64,000 nt of DNA from Flavobacterium filum DSM 17961 (GCF_000425465.1 NZ_AUDM01000008.1:1-64000); one strand, 5' to 3'. Shown: positions 43,341-51,708, counted from the stretch's first letter. Notes: generated by a model from the letters alone, not told the origin. Program-made: numbers and translations.

Positions 43341-44633
43341 ATGTTTGAATTCAAAATGCCCAAAATGGGCGAAAGCATATCCGAAGCCACCATCATCAGT
43401 TGGACCAAAAACGTAGGTGATTATATTGAAGCGGAAGAAACTCTGTTGGAAGTTGCCACCGACAAAGTCGATAGCGAAGTACCTTCACCCGTTTCCGGTA
43501 CCATTACTGAAATTCGTTTTCAAAAAGATGATGTGGTGGAAGTGGGGACTGTTTTGGCGTTAATTGATGCCGAAGGGAAGCAAGAGCCAAGAAGCAAGAG
43601 CCAAGAAATTATTACTGCTAAAGTTGAATCTCAGCCAGAAGTAATTAAACCATCTAATATTGAATTTAAACAAGTAAAAACCAATCCAGATGCTTATCTT
43701 TCTCCTTTAATCATCAGTATCGCACAGAAAGAAAATCTTTCATTAGAAGAAGTGCAAAGCATACCGGGTTATGGAATTGATGGTAGAATTCAAAAAAGTG
43801 ATGTGTTCAATTACCTAAAAAACAGAAAATATCCTTTACAATCAAAACCGATAACAAATCCCGATAGCTATCGGGACAAACAACCGACAACTTTCCCTAA
43901 ACCTAAAATCAATTTTGTTGAAGGAAAAGACCGAATTGTAGAAATGGATCGCATGCGGAAAATGATTGCAGATCACATGGTTTATTCCAAGCAAACTTCG
44001 CCACACGTAACTTCTTATTTGGAAGTGGATGTGACGAATTTGGTGAATTGGCGAAATGAAAATAAAGACACATTTCAAGAGAAATACGGTGAAAAATTGA
44101 CGTTTACACCAATATTTATTGATGCCGTAGCAAAAGCGATTCAAGATTTTCCGATGATTAATGTTTCTGTTGATGAAAATAAAGTCATTGTACACAATGA
44201 CATCAATATCGGAATGGCAACTGCTTTACCAACCGGAAATTTAATCGTTTCTGTGGTAAAAAATGCCAATGAAAAAGACATGATTTCGATTGCTAAAGAA
44301 GTCAATTATTTAGCCGAAAGTGCTCGAAATAATAAACTAAAACCGGAAGATATTCAAGGAAGCACTTTCACCATTTCCAACGTCGGAACATTTGGAAGTT
44401 TAATGGGAACACCGATTATCAATCAACCGGAAGTAGCCATTTTAGCCTTAGGTATCATCAAAAAAAGACCGGAAGTAGTTACCACAGAAAAAGGAGACGA
44501 AATCGCCATAAGAAGTATGATGTTTTTATCCTTATCCTTCGATCATAGGGTAGTGGATGGATTTTTAGGCGGATCATTCTTAAAACGAGTGGGCGATTAT
44601 TTAGAACAGTTTGACAGTAATACAAAAATATAA
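43341..44633 (+). CDS. 2-oxo acid dehydrogenase E2 (dihydrolipoamide acyltransferase)
   Basis: 430 aa. Lipoyl domain 1-75 with the lipoyl Lys in EVATDKVDSEV; E3-binding domain about 128-165 (LSPLIISIAQKENLSLEEVQ, GRIQKSDVFNYL); catalytic acyltransferase about 200-430 with SFDHRVVDG (His/Asp). Linkers at 80-120 and 165-190 include repeat-encoded KQEPRSKSQEI and NPDSYRDKQPTT. Acts with the fused E1 gene; no E3 is present in the window. Confidence 0.93.
   Translation: MFEFKMPKMGESISEATIISWTKNVGDYIEAEETLLEVATDKVDSEVPSPVSGTITEIRFQKDDVVEVGTVLALIDAEGKQEPRSKSQEIITAKVESQPEVIKPSNIEFKQVKTNPDAYLSPLIISIAQKENLSLEEVQSIPGYGIDGRIQKSDVFNYLKNRKYPLQSKPITNPDSYRDKQPTTFPKPKINFVEGKDRIVEMDRMRKMIADHMVYSKQTSPHVTSYLEVDVTNLVNWRNENKDTFQEKYGEKLTFTPIFIDAVAKAIQDFPMINVSVDENKVIVHNDINIGMATALPTGNLIVSVVKNANEKDMISIAKEVNYLAESARNNKLKPEDIQGSTFTISNVGTFGSLMGTPIINQPEVAILALGIIKKRPEVVTTEKGDEIAIRSMMFLSLSFDHRVVDGFLGGSFLKRVGDYLEQFDSNTKI
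43579..43606 (+). repeat. 14-bp tandem repeat inside the E2 linker
   Basis: AGCAAGAGCCAAGA twice without a gap; the unit is not a multiple of three, so the two copies are read in different frames (EPRSK/SQE). It lies between lipoyl and E3-binding domains. Confidence 0.85.
43859..43876. repeat. 18-bp perfect palindrome in the E2 gene (in frame)
   Basis: TCCCGATAGCTATCGGGA encodes part of NPDSYRDK, in the linker before the catalytic domain. It is followed by CCGACAA-like DNA (43878-43891), the same heptamer as in paa spacers. Confidence 0.9.
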
Positions 44634-44676
44634 TTTTCTCTTTTCGTAATTTGAATTGAGAGCAAACATAAACACA

Positions 44677-45741
44677 ATGCAAGAAGTAATGACAGCAATT
44701 AAAGTAACAAAAACAGCACATTCTACCGTTGGAGAAGTCGATTTAAACAATATCGTGATGGGATTCAAGTTCACCGATCATATGTTTGTTTGCGATTATC
44801 AAAACGGCGAGTGGATAAATCCGCGAATTGAACCTTTACAGCTTATTCCGACACATCCTGCTGCCATGGCTTTGCACTATGGTCAGGCAATTTTTGAAGG
44901 AATGAAAGCCACGTTGGGAAAAGAGGGAACGCCGTTATTATTCCGTCCTTATGAAAATGCAAAGCGATTAAATTTTAGTGCCAACCGAATGGGAATGCCT
45001 ACTTTTCCGGAGGAACTATTTGTGGAAGCATTGAAACAATTCACCGCTTTAGAAAAACAATGGATTCCTACTAAAGAAGGAAGTGCTTTGTACTTGCGTC
45101 CGTTTATGTATGCCGATGAGCCTTTTATCGGAATGCGTGCCGCAACCAGTTTTAAATTTATGGTGATTGCCTCACCAGCCGGACCTTTTTTCAGCAGAAA
45201 AATTAAATTGTATGCGGAGAAAAAATATGTTCGTGCCGTGAATGGTGGAACAGGAGAAGCCAAAGCCGCAGGTAATTATGCAGCAGCCATTCGACCAACT
45301 GAATATGCTAAAGCCAAAGCATATGACCAAGTATTGTGGCTAGATGCTCACGATTTTGAATACATCCAAGAAGTGGGAACAATGAATATCTTCTTCAAAA
45401 TTGATGGTAAATTCATCACGCCAGATTTAAGCGGTTCTATTTTATCAGGAATTACGCGAATGAGTGTCATTGATTTACTACGTTCCAAAGGTTTTGAAGT
45501 CATTGAAAAACCTATCAAAATTTCTGAAATCATTGAAGCATCTAAAAACGGAACGTTAGAAGAAGCATTCGGAACCGGAACAGCCGTTGGAATTGCTATG
45601 ATTGACGAAATTGGAAATAATGATTTTACCATTAAATTCCCTGAAAATAATCCAGTTTCTGTGATGGTAAATGATACACTAAACGCTATTAAACTCCAAA
45701 AAGAAGAAGACACATTTGGTTGGATTGTGGAAGCGAAGTAA
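44677..45741 (+). CDS. ilvE: Branched-chain/aromatic amino acid aminotransferase (IlvE-like)
   Basis: 354 aa from ATG 44677 (MQEVMTAIKVTKTAHSTVGE); TTG 44656 would add seven odd residues. Fold-type IV PLP enzyme: HPAAMALHYGQAIFEGMKA, AVNGGTGEAKAAGNYAAAI with the PLP Lys, GTAVGIAMIDEIG. Usually transaminates Val/Leu/Ile; aromatic substrates are possible. It lies between the E2 and E1 genes. Confidence 0.92.
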   Translation: MQEVMTAIKVTKTAHSTVGEVDLNNIVMGFKFTDHMFVCDYQNGEWINPRIEPLQLIPTHPAAMALHYGQAIFEGMKATLGKEGTPLLFRPYENAKRLNFSANRMGMPTFPEELFVEALKQFTALEKQWIPTKEGSALYLRPFMYADEPFIGMRAATSFKFMVIASPAGPFFSRKIKLYAEKKYVRAVNGGTGEAKAAGNYAAAIRPTEYAKAKAYDQVLWLDAHDFEYIQEVGTMNIFFKIDGKFITPDLSGSILSGITRMSVIDLLRSKGFEVIEKPIKISEIIEASKNGTLEEAFGTGTAVGIAMIDEIGNNDFTIKFPENNPVSVMVNDTLNAIKLQKEEDTFGWIVEAK

Positions 45742-45748
45742 TAAACCT

Positions 45749-45781
45749 AAACCTGACAGGTTTCAAAAACCTGTCAGGTTT
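45749..45781. repeat. 15-bp perfect inverted repeat
   Basis: AAACCTGACAGGTTT (45749-45763), loop CAA, AAACCTGTCAGGTTT (45767-45781). It runs 4 bp up to the E1 start codon; each arm is itself nearly palindromic. Confidence 0.9.
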
Positions 45782-45784
45782 AAA

Positions 45785-47839
45785 ATGACAATTATGTTAG
45801 ACAAAAATATCCTGAAAAAAGCCTTTACTACCATGGCAACCGCCAAAACGATGGCTGAATTGTATGAAGATAATTTCAAAATTGTTTCCAAATATGTGCA
45901 TGCCACTTCACGCGGTCACGAAGCCATTCAAATTGCGATGGCGATGCAATTATTGCCACAAGATTATGCTTTTCCGTATTACCGTGACGATGCCATGCTG
46001 CTCGGAATCGGAATGCGTCCGTATGATTTAATGTTGCAATTGATGGCTAAAAAAGACGACCCATTTTCAGGAGGTCGAACTTATTATTGTCACCCAAGTT
46101 TAAAGGATGTTGACAAACCGAAAATCCCGCATCAATCTTCTGCTACCGGGATGCAAGCCATTCCTGCAACTGGAGCGGCGATGGGATTTTGGTATAAAGA
46201 GAACACAGGAGTCCAAAATGATAATGAGCCAAAACCAATAGTCGTTTGTTCTCTCGGCGATGCTTCTGTAACTGAAGGTGAAATTGCCGAAGCCTTACAA
46301 ATGGCCGCTTTGAAGCAATTACCTATTTTATATTTAGTGCAAGACAACGGTTGGGATATTTCTGCCAATGCTGCAGAAACCCGAGCTCAAAATGCCTTTG
46401 AATATGCCAAAGGTTTCCACGGAATCGAAGCCATTTCGATTGACGGTGCAAATTTTACCGAAAGTTATTTGGCTCTTGAAAAAGTAGTCAAAACCATTCG
46501 TGAAGAACGTCGTCCTTTTTTGGTTCATGCTAAAGTTCCGTTGTTAAATCACCATACTTCCGGCGTTCGGATGGAATGGTACCGAGACGATTTGGAAGAA
46601 GCAAAATCCCGTGATCCGTATCCGGTTTTGATTCAGCAATTGCTTGATGCCGGATTTTCAAAAGATGAAATTCAAGCAATAGAAACCACGGTTTCAACCG
46701 TGGTTGAGGCAGATTTTATGAAAGCCCAACAAGCCGAAGATCCAAAATCGGAAGATTTATTCACACATGATTTTGCACCAACGCCAATTACTGAAGAAAT
46801 TGGCGAGCGAAATCCATCCCGTGAGGAAAAAGTCGTGATGGTCGATTGTGCCTTGTTTGCCGTAGAAGAATTAATGAAAAAACACCCCGAATGTTTGTTA
46901 TACGGACAAGATGTGGGCGGACGTTTAGGTGGCGTTTTCCGTGAAGCAGCCACTTTAGCACAGAAATTTGGTGATGAAAGAGTGTTTAACACGCCCATTC
47001 AAGAAGCATTTATCGTGGGTTCAACAGTCGGAATGTCGGCGGTTGGCTTAAAACCGATTGTTGAGGTGCAATTTGCCGATTACATTTGGCCGGGCTTGAA
47101 TCAATTGTTTACCGAAGTGAGTCGTTCGTGTTATTTATCCAACGGAAAATGGCCGGTAAGCATGATTTTGCGTGTGCCAATTGGTGCTTACGGAAGTGGT
47201 GGACCGTATCATTCGTCTTCGGTGGAAAGTGTTCTGACCAACATTCGCGGAATCAAAATAGCCTATCCAAGCAACGGAGCCGATTTAAAAGGCTTGATGA
47301 AAGCCGCTTATTACGACCCGAATCCGGTTGTGATTTTGGAACACAAAGGTTTATATTGGAGCAAAGTGAAAGGAACAGATGCTGCGAGAGTGAATGAACC
47401 TAGCGAAGACTATATGTTACCGTTCGGAAAAGCGAATATCGTTCAAGAAATCTGGGAACAAGAAACGGCAGAAACAATGACTGTTATTACCTACGGAATG
47501 GGTGTTCATTGGGCATTAAATGCTTCATCAGACATCAAAAACCAAGTCGAAATCATTGATTTGCGAACGTTGTATCCGCTAGACGAAGAAACCATTTTCA
47601 AATCCGTTAAAAAAGCCAAAAAGTGTTTGGTTGTCACCGAAGAACCTACCAATAATTCGTTTGCACGCAGTCTAGCCGGACTCATTCAGGAAAACTGTTT
47701 CAAACACCTCGATGCTCCAGTCATGGTCATCGGTTCCGAAAATATGCCTGCGATTCCGTTGAATAGCACGTTAGAATTCACGATGATTCCAAATGTGGAT
47801 AAGGTTCGTGCGAAGATGGAGGAGTTGCTGAATTATTAG
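45785..47839 (+). CDS. 2-oxo acid dehydrogenase E1, alpha and beta fused
   Basis: 684 aa from ATG 45785 (MTIMLDKNILKKAF). A longer in-frame reading from TTG 45716 runs through the upstream hairpin and the end of the aminotransferase gene and is rejected. Alpha part 1-330 with ThDP motif GDASVTEGEIAEALQMAALK; beta part about 360-684 with GQDVGGRLGGVFREAATLAQ. Between them lies a linker with a palindrome-encoded IETTVSTVVEADF. Fused form is known in Bacteroidota; probable 2-oxoisovalerate or phenylpyruvate dehydrogenase. Confidence 0.92.
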   Translation: MTIMLDKNILKKAFTTMATAKTMAELYEDNFKIVSKYVHATSRGHEAIQIAMAMQLLPQDYAFPYYRDDAMLLGIGMRPYDLMLQLMAKKDDPFSGGRTYYCHPSLKDVDKPKIPHQSSATGMQAIPATGAAMGFWYKENTGVQNDNEPKPIVVCSLGDASVTEGEIAEALQMAALKQLPILYLVQDNGWDISANAAETRAQNAFEYAKGFHGIEAISIDGANFTESYLALEKVVKTIREERRPFLVHAKVPLLNHHTSGVRMEWYRDDLEEAKSRDPYPVLIQQLLDAGFSKDEIQAIETTVSTVVEADFMKAQQAEDPKSEDLFTHDFAPTPITEEIGERNPSREEKVVMVDCALFAVEELMKKHPECLLYGQDVGGRLGGVFREAATLAQKFGDERVFNTPIQEAFIVGSTVGMSAVGLKPIVEVQFADYIWPGLNQLFTEVSRSCYLSNGKWPVSMILRVPIGAYGSGGPYHSSSVESVLTNIRGIKIAYPSNGADLKGLMKAAYYDPNPVVILEHKGLYWSKVKGTDAARVNEPSEDYMLPFGKANIVQEIWEQETAETMTVITYGMGVHWALNASSDIKNQVEIIDLRTLYPLDEETIFKSVKKAKKCLVVTEEPTNNSFARSLAGLIQENCFKHLDAPVMVIGSENMPAIPLNSTLEFTMIPNVDKVRAKMEELLNY
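46684..46705. repeat. 10-bp-arm palindrome in the E1 linker (in frame)
   Basis: AACCACGGTT-TC-AACCGTGGTT, reading ETTVSTVV, between E1-alpha and E1-beta domains. Confidence 0.85.
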
Positions 47840-47843
47840 TTTT

Positions 47844-47980
47844 CAGTCACAGTCGCAGTTTTCAGTCTCAGTCACAGTCTCAGTCACAGTCACAGCTTTC
47901 AGTCTCACTCGCAGTGTTCAGTTGCAGTTTTTAGTCTCAGTTTCCCCACAATCTTGTCATTCCGACGCAGGAGGAATCTC
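47844..47980. repeat. CAGTCTCAGTCACAGT microrepeats and an ATTCC...GGAAT hairpin
   Basis: Many degenerate CAGTCA/CAGTCT hexamers (47844-47941) after the E1 stop, then GTCATTCCGACGCAGGAGGA (47956-47975), a palindromic sequence of a type common in Bacteroidota spacers. No gene. Confidence 0.75.
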
Positions 47981-48059
47981 ATTATGTTAAGCTTTCAATT
48001 TTTCAATTTGAACTGAATATCTGCTTACTGAAAACTGCGACTGAAGACTTTTTTCAGAA

Positions 48060-48205
48060 GCTATTCCGGCTTTCCACTACAAGTTTTTTTGAAAAACAAA
48101 AGTTTTGTAAGCCTTTCCAAGAGCTTCCTCTGGTCGCTTTGTAAAGCCAACAAAACTACTTTGTTTTTTCAAAAAAAGCTTTCCGTTGCAATCTGGGCTA
48201 GGGGA
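48060..48205. repeat. About 150-bp dispersed repeat element ending TTGCAATCTGGGCTAGGGGA
   Basis: GC-richer than neighbours, begins about CTATTCCGGCTTTCCACTAC and contains internal inverted pieces (ACAAGTTTTTTTGAAAAACA; TTTGTTTTTTCAAAAAAAGC). Its last 20 bp (48186-48205) recur at 49883-49902. No reading frame makes a plausible protein. The 445-bp gap holds this and the microrepeats. Confidence 0.7.
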
Positions 48206-48229
48206 GTTGCATTTCAAAAGAAATAAGTA

Positions 48230-48274
48230 TTTAGTTGACAAAATATAATTAATTTTGTATTTTTGTCAACTAAA
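48230..48274 (+). promoter_or_regulatory. Operator-promoter of the XRE-ImmA/PIN module
   Basis: TTTAGTTGACAAAA (48230-48243) and TTTTGTCAACTAAA (48261-48274) are perfect 14-bp inverted arms. The -33 TTG (48235-48237) and -7 TATTTTTG (48258-48265) lie in the two arms, 20 bp apart. A repressor bound here blocks the promoter; the XRE protein is the natural candidate. Confidence 0.8.
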
Positions 48275-48284
48275 CTAAATAATC

Positions 48285-49331
48285 ATGAAAGAAATAGTCT
48301 CACAAAAACTCAAAAATGCTAGAGCACTCAATGGGTTTTCTCAACAAGAGTTAGCAGATATGATAGGTGTTTCTAAGCAAATGATTAGTAAGTATGAAAA
48401 AGGTGAATCTATTCCAAGTAGTTCTAATCTTTTAAAAATAGGGAAATCTTTGAAAGTTAAGATTGATTATTTTTTCAAACCTAGCAAAATTGAGTTAGGA
48501 GTTTTAAATTTTAGAAAGAAAAGTTCATTTTCAAATAAAAAACAAGAATCACTTGAGCAATTAATAAAACTTAATTTAGAAAATTATCTAGAGATTGAAG
48601 ATTTGCTGCAAATTGATTATTCTTTTAAAAATTCAATCGGTAACGAAAAAGTGAATTCTATTAAAGATATAGAAAGGCTAGTTTTATCATTACGAAATGA
48701 ATGGGAAATTGGTCTTGACCCGATTCATAATATAATTCAACTTTTAGAAGACAATGAAATTAAAGTAATTGAATTGTTTGATGTAGAGGAAACTTTTGAT
48801 GGTTTAGCAACTTTTGTAAATGACAAATTTCCGGTGATTGTTGTAAATGGTAATTTTCCTGTAGAAAGAAAACGATTTACTTTATTACACGAATTAGGTC
48901 ATTTACTACTCAATCTTCCGGAATGTGACGTAAAAGCTGAAGAAAATTATTGTAATAAATTTGCTTCTGAATTCCTTTTTCCAAAAAAACTCGTAGTTAA
49001 AGAATTTGGTATTAAGCGAGATTTAATTTCATTAAACGAGTTGATAGAAGTACAAAAAAAATACGGTATCAGTATTCAAGCAATAGTTTACAGATTAGTT
49101 GATGCGGGAATTTTTACTGAAAACAGAAAAACTGATTTTTATAAAAAAATAAATTTTAATCCAAGTATTAAAGAAAAAGTTAATTTATCAAGATTTGAAA
49201 CTCCAGAAAAATCAAATCGATTTGAACAACTGGTTTACAGAGCTTTATCTCAAGAAATAATATCTGTAAGCAAAGCATCGTCCTTATTGAATAAAGATAT
49301 AAATTCACTAATTGAAAATTCACTTTTATAG
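48285..49331 (+). CDS. XRE regulator fused to ImmA/IrrE metallopeptidase
   Basis: 348 aa. XRE HTH 1-65 (LKNARALNGFSQQELADMIG, SKQMISKYEKGESIP), then a COG2856 peptidase with HELGHLLLNLPE (His202, His206) and a distal Glu (EENYCNKFASEFLFP). Such proteins act as antitoxins/regulators or as repressor-cleaving proteases. Followed 8 bp later by a PIN protein; own operator upstream. Confidence 0.92.
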   Translation: MKEIVSQKLKNARALNGFSQQELADMIGVSKQMISKYEKGESIPSSSNLLKIGKSLKVKIDYFFKPSKIELGVLNFRKKSSFSNKKQESLEQLIKLNLENYLEIEDLLQIDYSFKNSIGNEKVNSIKDIERLVLSLRNEWEIGLDPIHNIIQLLEDNEIKVIELFDVEETFDGLATFVNDKFPVIVVNGNFPVERKRFTLLHELGHLLLNLPECDVKAEENYCNKFASEFLFPKKLVVKEFGIKRDLISLNELIEVQKKYGISIQAIVYRLVDAGIFTENRKTDFYKKINFNPSIKEKVNLSRFETPEKSNRFEQLVYRALSQEIISVSKASSLLNKDINSLIENSLL

Positions 49332-49339
49332 TTTATAAA

Positions 49340-49855
49340 ATGAGAATTATTATAAACGATGCAAATATTTTAATTGATTTGGTTCATTTAGATTTAATGA
49401 ATGAATTTATTAAGCTAAACTTAGATTTGAAAACAACGGATTTTGTTTTTGAGGAGCTTAATCATGATCAAAAAGTTATAATTGAAGCTTATATTAATTC
49501 TGATGACATTGAATTAATTCTTACTGATACAGAAGAAGATTTTGAAAGTATTACGACTATTTTAGCAAATAGTTCAGGTTTAAGTTTTGAAGATTGTTCT
49601 GTATGGCATTATGCCAATAAACTTGATGGAATATTACTTTCAGGTGATGGAAAATTAAGAAAACAAGCTATGGCAAACGGAATTTCTGTAAAAGGGATTT
49701 TATATGTTTTTGACCAATTATTACTACACGAAATTATTTCCTTTGAATTAGCTATCGAAAAAATAGAGCTACTCTATGAAATTAATCCAAGACTCCCAAT
49801 TCAATCAAAGAATGACAGAGTTGCAAGTTGGTCTTTAGGGAAGTTGTTTGAGTAA
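49340..49855 (+). CDS. PIN-domain ribonuclease-like protein, probable toxin
   Basis: 171 aa. PIN motifs: first Asp in INDANILIDLVHLD, acidic pair in GLSFEDCSVWHYANKLDG and Asp in LLSGDGKLRKQAMANG. Likely a metal-dependent RNase, toxin-like partner of the XRE-ImmA protein. C-terminal about 30 residues beyond the PIN core. Confidence 0.82.
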   Translation: MRIIINDANILIDLVHLDLMNEFIKLNLDLKTTDFVFEELNHDQKVIIEAYINSDDIELILTDTEEDFESITTILANSSGLSFEDCSVWHYANKLDGILLSGDGKLRKQAMANGISVKGILYVFDQLLLHEIISFELAIEKIELLYEINPRLPIQSKNDRVASWSLGKLFE

Positions 49856-49882
49856 GTTTTAAAACCCTAATCCGTCTTTTCA

Positions 49883-49902
49883 TTGCAATCTGGGCTAGGG
49901 GA
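49883..49902. repeat. Second copy of TTGCAATCTGGGCTAGGGGA
   Basis: Exact 20-bp match and same orientation as 48186-48205; only 40 bp from the PIN stop and directly abutting the SIR2 gene's stop codon (49903). Confidence 0.85.
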
Positions 49903-51027
49903 TTAGATATATGGTTCAGATGCTGGAGTTGGAAACAAAAATTCGTGAGGAATGTGAAATTGACTACTATTGCTAATATGTTCAACATTAGAAGAGTTCG
50001 AAAAAAGTAAATTTATAAGTTCTAAATTCCCAAAAGGATCTTGGTAATAAACTTTTTTATACTCATCTTTTTTTTCAAATTCTCTAATGAGTTCACTGTC
50101 AATTTTTCTATTAAATGCTGGAAATGAATAGCCTATAATTACCAAAATATTGGTTTCTCTCATTACATTTAGAGCATTTTCTTTAGTATTTGAATCAATT
50201 TCCCATGAATATTTGATTGAGTTAGAATAATCCGTTTCATTAAATTGATCAAAATTTTGTAAAAACTTGTATAAATATTCTTCTAAAGAGTTTAAAAACT
50301 TTTTTTCAACGGTTTCATGAAAATTATTAGTATGCCTAAAATTACCTCTAAAACCGTTTAAATGAATAATCTCTTTTCTCTTATCACAATCAGGCAAGTT
50401 CATAAAATTAAAATTCTCATTTGTCTGTTTCATTGAAGATGACTCATATGGTAAAAATGATTCAAATGAACTTTCTAATTGTAAATCATAGTTCCAAGTT
50501 AAAAAAGAAACATTTTCATTTAATTTTGGTGTTTTATTAACTTTTTCTAACAATACAGATAACAAAGCAAAATAGCGTTTGTCAATTTTTTCAAAATAGA
50601 TGCCATTGTTACTTATGTTGTTCGTGTCATATTTTAAAATTGTTTCAGTACTAATGAAATTCTCCCAAATATCAAAAAAAACGCTTAAACAATATTTTAA
50701 ATCATTTAATTCTTGGTGTTTTTCTATAATTGATAATCGTTTTGCATAAATATCGATTGAACCATATTCCATTGCTAATTTTCCAAATCTTTCTAATTTA
50801 TTAAAAAAATCAATTAATATCATATTATTTCTTAATGAGGGATATTTAGAATCTTTATAATAGAAACTATCACGCTTTAATAGTGCAATTATATTTTTTG
50901 CAACACTAAACATAGTTTTTCCTTGTTCTTTCCAAATTGGATTAGAATAATAACTAGCTCCAGCACCCAATAAATAGGTTATTTTTAGATTTTCTGTTCC
51001 ACTATGACTATATTTTGAAATACTCAT
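49903..51027 (-). CDS. SIR2-like protein, likely NADase defence protein
   Basis: 374 aa. Rossmann core: ITYLLGAGASYYSNPIW (about 15-31), FLTWNYDLQLE (about 176), HLNGFRGN and LVIIGYSFPAFNRKID (about 297). The order GAGAS-NYD-HLNG-GYS matches SIR2-like NADases of phage defence systems rather than deacetylases. No partner domain in the same protein. Next to the XRE-PIN module, which it faces tail to tail. Confidence 0.85.
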   Translation of the reverse strand: MSISKYSHSGTENLKITYLLGAGASYYSNPIWKEQGKTMFSVAKNIIALLKRDSFYYKDSKYPSLRNNMILIDFFNKLERFGKLAMEYGSIDIYAKRLSIIEKHQELNDLKYCLSVFFDIWENFISTETILKYDTNNISNNGIYFEKIDKRYFALLSVLLEKVNKTPKLNENVSFLTWNYDLQLESSFESFLPYESSSMKQTNENFNFMNLPDCDKRKEIIHLNGFRGNFRHTNNFHETVEKKFLNSLEEYLYKFLQNFDQFNETDYSNSIKYSWEIDSNTKENALNVMRETNILVIIGYSFPAFNRKIDSELIREFEKKDEYKKVYYQDPFGNLELINLLFSNSSNVEHISNSSQFHIPHEFLFPTPASEPYI

Positions 51028-51071
51028 ATTTTATTTATTTGAATAGCTAATTTAAAGTATGTTATAATAAA

Positions 51072-51080
51072 TGTCAACTA
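51072..51080 (-). promoter_or_regulatory. Possible operator half-site upstream of the SIR2-like gene
   Basis: TAGTTGACA on the minus strand, 45 bp before the ATG at 51027, equals the core of the XRE operator arm TTTAGTTGACAAAA. No second arm is visible and the -7 is weak, so this is tentative. Confidence 0.3.
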
Positions 51081-51106
51081 TACTTATTAGCAAATATTAA
51101 CAAAAA

Positions 51107-51130
51107 AACCGAAGCATCTCTACTCCGGTT
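51107..51130 (-). terminator. Terminator of the DUF4136 lipoprotein gene
   Basis: Minus strand AACCGGAG ... CTTCGGTT with one G-T pair, then TTTTTTG. About 40 bp past the stop at 51172. Confidence 0.75.
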
Positions 51131-51171
51131 CTATCCTTTTTTAAGACTAAAAACTCCAAACTATCAACTCC

Positions 51172-51708
51172 TTACTTCTTCTTCGGTGGATATTGAGCTA
51201 AAATCTTCGCCACAAATTCATTAATGCGTTCTTCTTTTTTATCGATGTTTCGGGTTAAAACCCCAATGCCTTCGCCTTGCCAAATGAGTTCCTTTTTTCT
51301 GTTGTCTATTAAATCAATAAATAATGTTCCTTCAACATAAGAGGAAACACTGGTGTTCATGCCACCCCATATCCATGGGTTCCAGCCCCAACCCCAACCC
51401 CAACCCCAGCCGGCGTTGAATTGGTTTACGTCCACTTGTTCACGTTCTTTCGTGAAAATATTAACCAACAAATCAGGATTTTCACTTTTGCTAAAACCTT
51501 TAGCGGTCATTTGTTCGTCAATAGCACGAAGAATTCTTTTCTTATCTAAATCAGAAATTTCTACTTTATCGATGCCGCTTTTTTGATAGGCATACGTTCG
51601 GTATTGCGTAAAATCAACACTTTTATCATAATCAGAATAAACTCTTACGGAACTGCATGATGCAAGCAGAAAGAGTAGAAGTACGGGTAGGAATTTGAGT
51701 GTTTTCAT
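51172..51708 (-). CDS. DUF4136 lipoprotein with Gly-Trp repeat
   Basis: 178 aa. Lipobox LASC (Cys18, MKTLKFLPVLLLFLLASC); DUF4136 core VRVYSDYDKSVDFTQYRTYA and LFIDLIDNRKKELIWQGEGI. The GWGWGWGWGWNPW segment (about 100-112) is encoded by tandem ACCCCA units (51385-51412). Envelope lipoprotein, function unknown; monocistronic. Confidence 0.9.
   Translation of the reverse strand: MKTLKFLPVLLLFLLASCSSVRVYSDYDKSVDFTQYRTYAYQKSGIDKVEISDLDKKRILRAIDEQMTAKGFSKSENPDLLVNIFTKEREQVDVNQFNAGWGWGWGWGWNPWIWGGMNTSVSSYVEGTLFIDLIDNRKKELIWQGEGIGVLTRNIDKKEERINEFVAKILAQYPPKKK

Noticed and set aside
45716-45784. TTG 45716 start for the fused E1 gene
   Set aside because: It would be translated through a 15-bp hairpin and the end of the aminotransferase gene; the resulting 23 residues are unlike E1 proteins.
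48060-48205. Decayed protein gene in the 48 kb gap
   Set aside because: Frames are short and broken on both strands and the DNA is repeat-like with internal inverted pieces.
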